Positions 45,774 through 54,861 of a stretch of DNA of 64,000 nt are shown here, one piece after another. Source of the DNA: Collinsella sp. AF20-14LB (GTDB lineage Bacteria > Actinomycetota > Coriobacteriia > Coriobacteriales > Coriobacteriaceae). Under the pieces are notes generated by a model. That model was given only the letters and a program-made list of their open reading frames with translations. It searched no databases and was not told where the DNA came from. The translations under genes and the position numbers were made by a program. The stretch spans positions 1-64,000 of the forward strand of contig NZ_QRWD01000009.1 in NCBI RefSeq assembly GCF_003459505.1. Direction: 5' to 3'. Positions within the stretch are counted from its first letter, which is position 1, and each line of letters starts with the position of its first letter.

Positions 45774-46595
45774 AGCGGGCGATCCATCCCATAAAGGCAG
45801 ATATGATGCGTTTGTACAGGATGTTTCCGGCGAAGCTTGGTCTTGCGCTTATGCTGGCGTTCGGCCTTCTCTTCGGTGTCTTTCTAAAAAAACGGAACAA
45901 CGTTGCTCGCCTTTGGCAATAGCGTTTTTGGGGAGGATATTGGTTTCTTCTGGAATGTAATCGATCCTTCTGCACCCGATGAGTCCCTTGTGCGCAGTGC
46001 TTTTGCCGGCACCTCTCTGTTCGTTCCACTCATCGTTTGCCTGGCGATTTTACAGGAGCACGGCTATGAAGAGGGATACCGAATTTCTTCAGCAAGAGGT
46101 CTTACCCGCTTTTATGGGGTTCTAGCTCATGCGCTTTCGTCTGCTTTAATAATTGGCGCAGCATATAGTGCGCTTTGCTTTCTTCTGTTTGCAATAGCCA
46201 TAATACGTGGAGGGCATAGCTACGCGCATGACATGCTGGCTGCATTTTTGCCTGCAATGATAGTCAACACCGTATTGGTGATATCGGTTGCGCTGGAGAC
46301 GGTGACCATCTATCGGATTACAGGCAGCGCTGTATTGAGCGGGGCTGCAATAATAATCGGATTTGTCATGAGCTTGACGCTCTACGGAGCCTTCCTTCAG
46401 GCACCTATACCATCCTTGCGATGGATCTTCTTCCTTCCTGGGCCGTACCTTGGAGTCGGATGCGCCCTTGGGTATAGCGATATGGGGCAACTGGCGCTTC
46501 TGGGCTATGGCGTGGCAGCCAGCTGTTTATCGGTATTGATTTACGCTCTCGTGAGCTTTCGTGCTGGGGGTGTGCTCAATGGCTCGTCAGATTAA
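45770..46595 (+). pseudogene. ABC-2 type permease with a frameshift at an A7 run
   Basis: Starts ATGAAGCGG at 45770, overlapping the ATPase. It reads MLAFGLLFGVFLKK for helix 1, then hits a stop after CTAAAAAAACGG (about 45889-45900). With one A removed the frame continues as FLKNGTTLLAFGNSVF and runs without interruption to 46595, giving about 274 residues with six helices typical of lantibiotic-immunity permeases. A 7-base A run is prone to slippage, so this may be a sequencing error, a phase-variable switch or corrected by transcriptional slippage. Confidence 0.8.
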
Positions 46596-47397
46596 AAGAT
46601 TCCTCCATTCAGAATTGAAGCACGTGAGTAAATGGACGTACGCCTTAATCCCGGTAATTTATGCGTGCATGGTGGTATTGCAGCTTAATTCTTTCCCGAT
46701 GTGGTTCTGCAGCCTCCGTGAGAACAGTTTCTTGGGCTTCTTCCCAGACCCGACGCTTCGGCTATCGGCGGAGGATGTCCTTCTATTTGGTAATGCAGAG
46801 GTTTTTCGCGGTCTGCTGTTCAACGTAGCCCCGTTGGCTCATGCATTGTTCTTTCCGTTCATCGCGGCTTGTATTGTGCCGCGCTTTGTCAGTTCGGGCT
46901 TTGTCGAGGAACCGTGGGGGCTGTCGGAGGCTCGGGGAGGGAAGCGGGCGTGCGTTACCGTTGCGCGAGCGATGCTGTCTTCTTTCGCCCTATTGGGCGC
47001 GTTTATCCTGTCAAGTGTCGTTTTGTACTGTCTTAACTGCGCAATCGTTTTGGATGCTCAACAGTATTTCAACCTGAATATGTTTTGCGATCGACTTCTT
47101 CTGGCGAGTGCGGTCTGCCTTGCATACGTGGTCTCTTGCGTGATCGTTGTTTCCTATTTTGGATCCGGCTTCGGTCCTATTGGCATGCTGTTGCTTGTCA
47201 ACGTCGTAACGATCTACATACAGGTCGGAGCCAATTCCATGCTTCCGTTTCCGTCCTCGATGCTCATGTGGATTTGCGGCGTGACCCCGTTGGGGGACGG
47301 TCAATGCGTTTCGATTTTGATTGACTGCCTAATAAACGTAGCAAGCGTTTTTGCCATCTGCTTTACCGTCGACCGATTGCGGTCGAGATTTCTTTGA
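46579..47397 (+). CDS. ABC-2 type permease, bacteriocin-immunity type
   Basis: 272 residues with six hydrophobic segments, and ALFFPFIAACIVPRFV between helices. The sequence is Cys- and Phe-rich and AT-richer than neighbours. It overlaps the frameshifted permease by 17 bases and completes the ATPase-permease-permease set. The pattern fits LanFEG-like or related transporters; I assign no specific substrate. The start is the ATG at 46579 after GGGGGTGTG. The G/C hairpin at 47438 ends the operon. Confidence 0.85.
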   Translation: MARQIKRFLHSELKHVSKWTYALIPVIYACMVVLQLNSFPMWFCSLRENSFLGFFPDPTLRLSAEDVLLFGNAEVFRGLLFNVAPLAHALFFPFIAACIVPRFVSSGFVEEPWGLSEARGGKRACVTVARAMLSSFALLGAFILSSVVLYCLNCAIVLDAQQYFNLNMFCDRLLLASAVCLAYVVSCVIVVSYFGSGFGPIGMLLLVNVVTIYIQVGANSMLPFPSSMLMWICGVTPLGDGQCVSILIDCLINVASVFAICFTVDRLRSRFL

Positions 47398-47437
47398 TTG
47401 TTTGTGAGGGATAATCATACCGAGCATATCAAATACA

Positions 47438-47480
47438 GGGGGGGGCGGGCACCGTAGCTGGTGTCCGCCCCCCCCCCTGG
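47438..47480. terminator. Hairpin built on G8/C10 runs
   Basis: A run of eight G (47438-47445) and CGGGCACC pair with GGTGTCCGC followed by a run of ten C. It lies between convergent genes, probably a bidirectional terminator, and is likely to vary in length. Confidence 0.75.
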
Positions 47481-47512
47481 CTTAGGAGGCTTTAACCTGA
47501 GTGGTTCGCGAG

Positions 47513-48322
47513 CTAGCGGGCCTGCTTTACCTTAGCTGCTGCCTCGACAAACGACTTCCACAGGTTAAAGTCGGTCTCGAGCGTTTGCCAGGTGTACTCG
47601 GGGTGCCATTGCACGCCCAGGCAGAACGGCTGGCCCTCGACCTCGATGCACTCGGGTACGCCATCGGTTGCCTTGGCGACCAGGCGCGTGCTCTTGCCCA
47701 GGCGGTCGACGCAGCAGTGATGTGCCGAGTTGGTCTGGATGAGCCTGTGCCCGCCAACCGCGCGCTCCAGCAGCGAGCCCGGCACGACCTCGACGGGATG
47801 CACAGGGTCGTTGAGCACGTGGGTATGGCGCCACTGCGTGCGGCCCTCGCGCGCGCCCAGGCTCGGCACGTCCATGCACAGGGTGCCGCCGGTGGCGACA
47901 TTGAGCAGCTGCGTGCCGCGGCAGGTGGTAAAGAGCGGCTTCTTGGCGCGAAGCACCTCGCTAACCAGCTTAAACTCAAAACGGTCGCGAATCTCGCAGC
48001 ACAGCGTGGGGTCGTACGGACGCTCGTCGCCCCAGCGTTTGGGGTTGACGTCCGGGCCGCCGGGAATGGCGATGCCGTCGGCGATTTCCACGTAATGACG
48101 GATAACATCGATGTCTTCGGTAATAGACATCTGCAGCGGCAGGCCACCGGCGGCAAGGATGGCATCGACAAAGACGCTTGCGATTTCCTCGTTGGGGGAG
48201 AGCGTCTCGCTTAAAAACGGCTTTGCCTCTTCCCAGCGTGGTGCGACCAGGATGAGCGGGCGGTCGGCGGGATCGACGTCGACGTGCGGAGTGTAGGACG
48301 ATGAGGTGTGTGTTCCGATCAT
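47513..48322 (-). CDS. Class-I amidotransferase-fold hydrolase, peptidase C26 (PuuD-like)
   Basis: 269 residues. The nucleophile elbow LFTTCRGTQLLNVATGG is near residue 115, the IPGGPDVNP segment near 75, and the His-Glu pair is in GVQWHPEYT near 235. E. coli PuuD cleaves gamma-glutamyl-GABA; the family also includes folate-linked gamma-glutamyl hydrolases. It sits downstream of a glutamate-type importer, which is consistent with gamma-glutamyl metabolism, though there are no other putrescine genes. Minus strand, 88 bases after the ATPase. Confidence 0.88.
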   Translation of the reverse strand: MIGTHTSSSYTPHVDVDPADRPLILVAPRWEEAKPFLSETLSPNEEIASVFVDAILAAGGLPLQMSITEDIDVIRHYVEIADGIAIPGGPDVNPKRWGDERPYDPTLCCEIRDRFEFKLVSEVLRAKKPLFTTCRGTQLLNVATGGTLCMDVPSLGAREGRTQWRHTHVLNDPVHPVEVVPGSLLERAVGGHRLIQTNSAHHCCVDRLGKSTRLVAKATDGVPECIEVEGQPFCLGVQWHPEYTWQTLETDFNLWKSFVEAAAKVKQAR

Positions 48323-48409
48323 GGGTGTGGCTTTCGAATCCGGGTGGACATGGCACAGGGGCGGCGCGGGACAGGTGCTCCAGATGAATTTGCCCGCGTG
48401 GCAATGGGG

Positions 48410-49174
<765 letters not shown>

Positions 49175-49210
49175 GGTGCTCGGCTCCTTATGACTCGAAA
49201 TGGTAAAGCG

Positions 49211-50044
49211 TTAGCGGATGATGGCCGCGCCGGTCTTGTGCGAGACGTAGACAGCGGCCTTGTTGATCGCGACGTTGATGAGGATATAGATGACCGCGAT
49301 CACCAGATAGACCGACACGAGCGCGTCGTAGTTGGTAATGAGCACGCGGGCATTTTGCATGAGGTCGGGGTAGCTCACCACATAGGCGACGGTGGTGTCT
49401 TTGACGACGACCACGAGCTGCGAAATCAACGACGGAATGATAAACCGAATAGCCTGCGGCAATACGATTTTAAAGGTGATTTTAGCTTTGGAGAGGCCGA
49501 GCGCCTGGGCAGCCTCGACCTGGCCGCGCGGCACGGCGTTGACGCCGGCACGGAAGATCTCGGCCAGTACACCGGCTGCGGCGAGCGCGACGGGAAGCGT
49601 GAGCATCCAAAACGACGGCAGCGCGATCTTGTACTGGGGCAGCACCAAAAAGAAGAAGTAGATGAACAGCAGGCTCGGCACGCCGCGGAAGAAATCGGTG
49701 AGTACGCGGCAGACCAGCTGCAGCGGCTTAATGTCGCTGGTGCGACCGAGCATAAGGGCAAGGCCGAGCACCAGCGCGATGGCGCCGGCGGTGAGTGCGA
49801 CTTTAACGGTGCCCTCAAAGCCGGCAAGCAGAAACTTCCAGGTGGTGAGGTGCGTAAAGAAATACCAATAGTGGACCGAAAGCTGACCGGTCACATAAAA
49901 GCGCTGCAGCACGAGGGCAACGAGTGCGACGACGGCAACCAGCGAGATGGCGGTGCCGATGCGAATCTTGGCGCGCATCTTGGGGCCGGGAGCCTCGTAG
50001 AGCGCATCGCGCATGGTGAGCGCGGGAGAGGAGTGCTTGCTCAT
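49211..50044 (-). CDS. Polar amino acid ABC transporter permease 2
   Basis: 277 residues with about five or six membrane segments and an N-terminal cytosolic extension. The EAA loop VNAVPRGQVEAAQALGLSKAKI lies near residue 165 in two pieces, and IFRAGV precedes it. GluD-like of the glutamate family. It overlaps the upstream permease by four bases (ATGA), so translation is coupled. It contacts the ATPase by the EAA loop and forms the pore with the partner permease. Confidence 0.92.
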   Translation of the reverse strand: MSKHSSPALTMRDALYEAPGPKMRAKIRIGTAISLVAVVALVALVLQRFYVTGQLSVHYWYFFTHLTTWKFLLAGFEGTVKVALTAGAIALVLGLALMLGRTSDIKPLQLVCRVLTDFFRGVPSLLFIYFFFLVLPQYKIALPSFWMLTLPVALAAAGVLAEIFRAGVNAVPRGQVEAAQALGLSKAKITFKIVLPQAIRFIIPSLISQLVVVVKDTTVAYVVSYPDLMQNARVLITNYDALVSVYLVIAVIYILINVAINKAAVYVSHKTGAAIIR

Positions 50045-50700
50045 CGGAGGATCCTCACCTTCTTATCGATGTAGTTGCCAATGTGGCTCACCACAAACGC
50101 CGTGCCCAGGTAGCCGAGCGCCGAGATAAAGAACGCGGCGACGCCGCCGAGCGAGCGCGTGTTGATATAGCTCACCACGCCGGTGAGCTCCTGCGGTTTA
50201 AGCGGCACCTGACTGCCGAGCGCGGTGGTGAGCATGACGGCGATAAAAAGGTTGGTCATGGGCAGCACGCTCGAGCGCAGTGCCTGCGGGATCACGATCT
50301 TGGCAAGGATGCGATTGAAGCTCATGCCCAGCGAGCGGGCGGCTTCCACCTGGCCGACGCCGACGGTGTTGATGCCGCTCATAAAGTTCTCGGAGCCAAA
50401 GGCCGAGCCCAGCAACACCGTGGCGACGATAACGCAGGTGCGGTAGGGCAGGACGACCTTGAGCGGCGGCAATGCGTAGACGACGATGATGAGCAACGCA
50501 ATGCCGGGGATGTTACGGAAGACCTGGACATACAGGTCGCCAAAGACGCGCAGCGGCTTGAGCGGCGACACGCGCATCACGGTGACGGCGACGGCCAGCA
50601 CCACGGCGATGGCAAACGACTCAAGCGTCATGCCCCAGGTTGCTAGCAGCGCGTCAATGTAGTTCTGGCCATAGAGCGACCAGAGCTCGGAGAGACTCAT
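50041..50700 (-). CDS. Polar amino acid ABC transporter permease 1
   Basis: 219 residues, five helices; EAA loop GINTVGVGQVEAARSLGMSF near residue 112, GluC-like. RNIPGIALLIIVVYALPPL near 65 is typical of this family. It begins 138 bases after the binding-protein gene, with a hairpin between. It pairs with the next gene for import of the amino acid. Confidence 0.92.
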   Translation of the reverse strand: MSLSELWSLYGQNYIDALLATWGMTLESFAIAVVLAVAVTVMRVSPLKPLRVFGDLYVQVFRNIPGIALLIIVVYALPPLKVVLPYRTCVIVATVLLGSAFGSENFMSGINTVGVGQVEAARSLGMSFNRILAKIVIPQALRSSVLPMTNLFIAVMLTTALGSQVPLKPQELTGVVSYINTRSLGGVAAFFISALGYLGTAFVVSHIGNYIDKKVRILR

Positions 50701-50724
50701 GCGGACCTCCCGCCGATAAGGAAA

Positions 50725-50750
50725 GGGGCTCCCGTGTGTACGGAAGCCCC
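50725..50750 (-). other. Intercistronic hairpin after the binding-protein gene
   Basis: GGGGCTCCCGT (50725-50735) pairs with ACGGAAGCCCC (50740-50750), with one mismatch. It lacks a T run on the minus strand. Such stems often protect binding-protein mRNA and lower expression of the following genes. Confidence 0.6.
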
Positions 50751-50838
50751 GACAACTCAGTGAAGAAACAGTTTACCGCAATAAAGCGCATCATGCGTTT
50801 CCATATGGTTTCGTAGCGGCCGTTACTAGGCGCGTTGC

Positions 50839-51834
50839 CTAGGCGCCGATCTCGGGCAGCTCGGGAACATTGGTGTCACCCGTGCGGTCACCGATGCAGA
50901 TCTGCCACAGCTCGGTCCAGGTGCCGTCGTCCTCAATCTTCTTAAGGAAGTCGTTAACGAAGGCGACGCCGTCGGAATCGAGCGGCAGGCCGATGCCATA
51001 GGGCTCCTTGCTGCCGAAGGGCTTGCCGGCGATCTTATACTTACCGGGCTCGCGGACTAGGGCGCTCTGCTGCATGTTGTTGTCGATGACGTAGGCGTCA
51101 ACGCGACCCTGCTGGAGTGCCTGGCGGGCCTCCTCGTCGGTCTTGAACTCCTGCTGGCTGGCCTTGGGAGCGAGCTCCTCCAGGATGGCAGGGCCGTTGG
51201 AGCCGGACTGGACGGCGACGTTCTTGTCGGCCAGGTCGTCGACGCTCTTGATGTCGTCGTTGTCGGCGAGCACCAGGATGGCCTGCTGGGTGTAGTAGTA
51301 GGGACCGGCAAAGGAGACGAGCTTCTTGCGATCGTCAGTGATGGTGTAGGTGGCAAAGACGGCGTCGACCTGGCCGTTCTGCAGGACGGACTCGCGCGTG
51401 TCCGAGGTCACCTGGGTGATCTCGACCTTGTTCTCGCCCAGAATGTAGTTGGACAGGAGCTGTGCGATACCGGCGTCGAAGCCGCGGGTCTGACCGTCCT
51501 TCTCGTTGAGGAGGGAGAAGAGCGTGGAGGTCTGGACGCCACCGATCGTAAAGACGCCGGCATCCTTGACGGCCGTAGCCCAGGTGCTGGCGGCGATGGC
51601 GTCGTCATCGGCCTTGGGGCCGTCGTTGACGAGCTTGTCGAATGCCTTGGCGTCGAGCGTGGCGGAAACCTCGGTATCCTCGGAGCTCTTGGAGGAACCG
51701 GCGGCGGAACCCTTGTCAGCCTCGGCGCTGGTGTCGGAGCAGCCGGCAAGACCAAGGCCGGCGACGGTTGCGAAGGTGGCGGCGACGAAGCCACGGCGGT
51801 CGAGAACGACCTGCTGGGAGAGGTTCTTGCTCAT
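50839..51834 (-). CDS. Glutamate-type ABC transporter substrate-binding lipoprotein
   Basis: 331 residues. The signal peptide (DRRGFVAATFATVAGLGLAG) ends in a lipobox with the Cys near residue 32 (GLAGCSD), and a twin Arg precedes the hydrophobic core, so Tat export is possible. The mature part is a class F binding protein: GGVQTSTLFSLL near residue 97, GFDAGIAQLL near 115, TSDTRESVLQNGQVDAVFATY near 145, and the C-terminal GLPLDSDGVAFVNDFL. The Thr-Asp and Arg residues around 140-150 fit amino acid binding. First gene of the importer operon; promoter at 51878. Confidence 0.92.
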   Translation of the reverse strand: MSKNLSQQVVLDRRGFVAATFATVAGLGLAGCSDTSAEADKGSAAGSSKSSEDTEVSATLDAKAFDKLVNDGPKADDDAIAASTWATAVKDAGVFTIGGVQTSTLFSLLNEKDGQTRGFDAGIAQLLSNYILGENKVEITQVTSDTRESVLQNGQVDAVFATYTITDDRKKLVSFAGPYYYTQQAILVLADNDDIKSVDDLADKNVAVQSGSNGPAILEELAPKASQQEFKTDEEARQALQQGRVDAYVIDNNMQQSALVREPGKYKIAGKPFGSKEPYGIGLPLDSDGVAFVNDFLKKIEDDGTWTELWQICIGDRTGDTNVPELPEIGA

Positions 51835-51877
51835 GGTAGAACACCTTTCTCAATAAAATCCCTAGCGGTTGAGTAGA

Positions 51878-51907
51878 GTTATACCCTATCCCGCTCAGAC
51901 GGGTCAA
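51878..51907 (-). promoter_or_regulatory. Promoter of the glutamate-type importer operon
   Basis: On the minus strand TTGACC (51902-51907) and TATAAC (51878-51883) are 18 bases apart, about 44 bases before the start codon. It is a strong match to a sigma-70-type promoter. Confidence 0.65.
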
Positions 51908-52018
51908 CACGAAATAACTCAGAAACATACTTACCTTATGGGTTATTCTACCTACCATAAAGGGACAGGCACCTTTGTGGTGGTTCTTGCAGATGTGGTG
52001 GCCTGTCTCGCTGCTTTG

Positions 52019-52234
52019 TCTCAATCTGTAACAGTTAGACGAGGAAATGGGTTCTACCTGTTACAGATCGAGATTTTCTCTTCAGGGGGATTTGAATGTC
52101 TCGATCTGTAACAGTTAGACGGCCAAAAGGTCTCTATCTGTTACAGATTGAGACAAAGGTCAGGGGCAAAGACGGTTTGTCTAGATCTGTAACAGTTAGA
52201 CGGGAATTCGGGCCATAGATGTTACAGATTGAGA
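52019..52234. repeat. Three tandem 80-81-base hairpin units
   Basis: Units start at 52019, 52099 and 52180. Each has a 16-base left arm (TCTCAATCTGTAACAG type), then TTAGACG, a variable loop, then a right arm (CTGTTACAGATTGAGA type) at 52058, 52138 and 52219. The arms pair with few mismatches. The array lies between the dxs terminator and the importer promoter; the gap 51835-52290 has no gene. A short AAAGGGACAGG stretch lies at 51959. Confidence 0.85.
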
Positions 52235-52256
52235 TAATCGCGTCGCGAAAATATAA

Positions 52257-52293
52257 ACCTCCGCAGGGGTGCTTCCCTTGCGGAGGTTTTTTA
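52257..52293. terminator. Terminator of dxs
   Basis: AACCTCCGCA pairs with TGCGGAGGTT, with GGGG/CCCT inside and TTTTTT on the plus-strand side, TTTATATTTT on the minus-strand side. It ends dxs on the minus strand and may work both ways. Confidence 0.85.
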
Positions 52294-54072
52294 CTCGTTG
52301 AGTAGCCTTACGGCTTCGGCGGCCATGTTCTCGACCGTCATGCCGTTCTGAGCGAGCAGCTCGTTGGGGTCGTAGCGGTCGGGGAAGCCCTTGGCGATGC
52401 CGAAGGTGCGCGTGCGCACGGGCGTGCAGGCCAAGTAGCACGCGACGCGTTCGCCCCAACCGCCGTCCAAGATGCCGTCCTCGAGGGTGACGACAACGCG
52501 ATGCTCAGCGGCAAGGCTGTCGAGGAACTCGCGGTCGAGCTCGGTTGCAAAGCGCGGGTTGACGAGTGTGGCCTCGATACCGTACTCGGCGGCCAAGCGG
52601 TTTGTCACGCGCTCGCCCAGCTCAAAGAAATCGCCAAGCGCGAGCACGGCCACGTCGCGTCCCTGGCGTACCACGTTGTAGCGCGCGACGCCGTAATCGT
52701 CGTCCTCGGCAGGCGCCAAGTCGGGGCGGCTTACCAAGCCAATGCCCGGCACGCGAATCGCCACGGGATGCTCGCGGTGGTCGAGCGACCAGCTCAGCAT
52801 GGACAGGTATTCCTCCATGCAGGCCGGCGCTAGGTAGCGCATGTTGGGAAGAGCGCCCAGCATGGAAATATCGAAGAACGAAAGGTGCGTCTCGGACGTG
52901 GTGCCAAAGATTGACGCACCGAACACCAGGATGGTTGCGGGGGCGTCGTTGAGGCACAGGTCGTGCCACAGCTCGTCGTAGGCGCGCTGCAAAAACGTGC
53001 CGTACACACCAAAGACTGGCTTGGCGCCCGAGCGCGCAAGCGCGGTGGCAAAGGTCACGGCATGTTCCTCGGCAATGCCCACGTCGACAAACTGCTTGCC
53101 TGCCGCGGCGCGAAGCTCGGGTGTAAAGCCCATGATGTAGGGCGTGGCAGCCGTGATGCCCACAACCTGCGGATCGCGCTCGATGGCGGCGCTGAGCGCC
53201 TCGCCCGTAATGTCGGCATAGGTGCGCGGCGCAGGCTCGCTCGGATGGCCCGGGCAGAGCTTGCGCCCAGTCGCCATGTCAAACGGACCCACATGATGCC
53301 AGCGCTCGGGGTCGCTCTGGGCTGGCTCAAAGCCCTTGCCCTTTGCGGTGGAGACGTGCAGCACGATGGGATGATCGATATCGCGCAGCTCCTGCAGCGT
53401 GTCGACTAGGGCCAACACATCGTTGCCGGTGTCCAGATAGCGGTAGTCGAGCCCCATCGCGCGGAAAACGTTGCGCTCACAGGTGCCGTTGCTGGCGCGC
53501 AGCTCGGCCAGATTGCGATACAGGCCACCGTGGTTTTCGGCGATGGACTGGTCGTTATCGTTGACGATGATGATCAAGTTGCTGTCGAGTTCGGCGGCAT
53601 TGTCGAGGCCCTCAAACGCCAAGCCGCCCGAAAGCGAGCCGTCGCCAATGATGGTAATGACGTTGTACGTATCGCCCGCCAGGTCACGAGCGTGTGCCAG
53701 GCCGCAGCCCAGGCTCACCGACGTGGAGGTATGGCCCATGGCAAACAAGTCGTGCTCGGACTCGTTGGGATTGGCAAAGCCAGAAGCCTCACCATAACGC
53801 TCCGGATCGATATAAGTGTACGCGCGCCCAGTCAGCGCCTTGTGGGCATAGGTCTGGTGCGAAACGTCAAAGACAATCTTGTCGATGGGGGAGTTAAACA
53901 CGCGATGAAGCGCAACCGTAAGCTCAACGACGCCCAGGTTGGGGGCAACGTGCCCGCCGACGGCGGCGGAGCTTTCGAGGATTGCCTGACGGATCTCGCC
54001 GCAGAGCAGCGGAAGCTCGGCGCGGTCGAGAGCCTTGACGTCCTCGGGCGTTGTCGTTTGCGTAAGCAGCAT
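52291..54072 (-). CDS. dxs: 1-deoxy-D-xylulose-5-phosphate synthase family enzyme
   Basis: 593-residue TPP enzyme. SHQTYAHKALTGR near residue 70, GHTSTSVSLGCGLAHARD near 112, GDGSLSGGLAFEGLDNA near 143 with the TPP-metal motif, and DVGIAEEHAVTFA near 345 with the catalytic Glu. Dxs makes the first MEP-pathway intermediate from pyruvate and glyceraldehyde 3-phosphate. The protein is shorter than typical Dxs (620-640) and reads SHQTYAHK where classical enzymes have GHQ-Y-HK, so it belongs to a divergent branch seen in Firmicutes and Coriobacteria. That branch may or may not have the same substrate. A stand-alone gene. Confidence 0.82.
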   Translation of the reverse strand: MLLTQTTTPEDVKALDRAELPLLCGEIRQAILESSAAVGGHVAPNLGVVELTVALHRVFNSPIDKIVFDVSHQTYAHKALTGRAYTYIDPERYGEASGFANPNESEHDLFAMGHTSTSVSLGCGLAHARDLAGDTYNVITIIGDGSLSGGLAFEGLDNAAELDSNLIIIVNDNDQSIAENHGGLYRNLAELRASNGTCERNVFRAMGLDYRYLDTGNDVLALVDTLQELRDIDHPIVLHVSTAKGKGFEPAQSDPERWHHVGPFDMATGRKLCPGHPSEPAPRTYADITGEALSAAIERDPQVVGITAATPYIMGFTPELRAAAGKQFVDVGIAEEHAVTFATALARSGAKPVFGVYGTFLQRAYDELWHDLCLNDAPATILVFGASIFGTTSETHLSFFDISMLGALPNMRYLAPACMEEYLSMLSWSLDHREHPVAIRVPGIGLVSRPDLAPAEDDDYGVARYNVVRQGRDVAVLALGDFFELGERVTNRLAAEYGIEATLVNPRFATELDREFLDSLAAEHRVVVTLEDGILDGGWGERVACYLACTPVRTRTFGIAKGFPDRYDPNELLAQNGMTVENMAAEAVRLLNE

Positions 54073-54300
54073 CGTTGTTGGTTACTCCATGCGAATCGAG
54101 CGCCGGCGCTCCCTCGGCCGGCACAATTGCACAAAACAGTCTCGCACATTTTGGCGTTTGATATGTGACGGCGGCGCGGTAATTCGCCAACTGGCGGGGC
54201 AAAACGTTTTGTCTGATGCCATACTGGTAGATTCGATGATGATTTTATTCAATGCGTGCAGGCCGTGGCATGCCGCCGTGAGCCGCTGGAAGGAGGCAGC

Positions 54301-54858
54301 ATGTCTGATGCCGTTCGTGCCGAGAAAATCGCGCACGAGGTCGACGATGCCGCCCGTCAGCTGGCCCAGGCGGGCCGCTTGGACCTGACGCACGAGTTTA
54401 TCCAGCATGGCGACGTGACGGTGTATGCGCATGTGATTTCGGTGGCACGGGCGAGCCTGTCCTTTGCCGAGTGCTTGGGCCGTGCTGGCATTTCGGTCGA
54501 CCGTGCCTCGCTGTTGCGCGGGGCCCTGCTGCACGATTATTTTCTATATGATTGGCACGACCCCGATCCGAGCCATCGACTGCACGGATTTCGGCATCCA
54601 TTTTTTGCTCTGGCGCGTGCCGAGGAAGATTTTGAGCTGACGCCGCGCGAGCGGAATATCATCGTGCGCCATATGTTTCCGCTGGTACCGGTTCCACCGA
54701 CGTGTCGCGAGGCATGGATTGTGTGCCTGGCCGATAAATGGTGCGCTCTGTGCGAGACGGTCGCCGGCCGTCTGCCGCGCAAAGGCGGCGCGAACGATTT
54801 GAACGAGGGCTCGAGTGACGGCTCGAGCAAAGATTCGAGCGAAAAGAGGAGAGGGTAG
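54301..54858 (+). CDS. HD-domain phosphohydrolase
   Basis: 185 residues. The HD motif is LHDYFLYDWHD near residue 80, followed by HRLHGFRHPFFAL near 95; an upstream VYAHVISVAR His may complete the metal site. It fits small HD proteins that hydrolyse nucleotides or phosphate esters. The C-terminus is Ser/Asp-rich (EGSSDGSSKDSSEK). AAGGAGG precedes the ATG at 54301. The next gene begins three bases after its stop, so the two are one operon. Confidence 0.87.
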   Translation: MSDAVRAEKIAHEVDDAARQLAQAGRLDLTHEFIQHGDVTVYAHVISVARASLSFAECLGRAGISVDRASLLRGALLHDYFLYDWHDPDPSHRLHGFRHPFFALARAEEDFELTPRERNIIVRHMFPLVPVPPTCREAWIVCLADKWCALCETVAGRLPRKGGANDLNEGSSDGSSKDSSEKRRG

Positions 54859-54861
54859 ACG

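Noticed and set aside
52019..52234. Integron attC-like sites (GTTAGAC fits GTTRRRY)
   Set aside because: Only one core-site match per unit, no paired RYYYAAC at the other end, no integrase and no gene cassettes between units.
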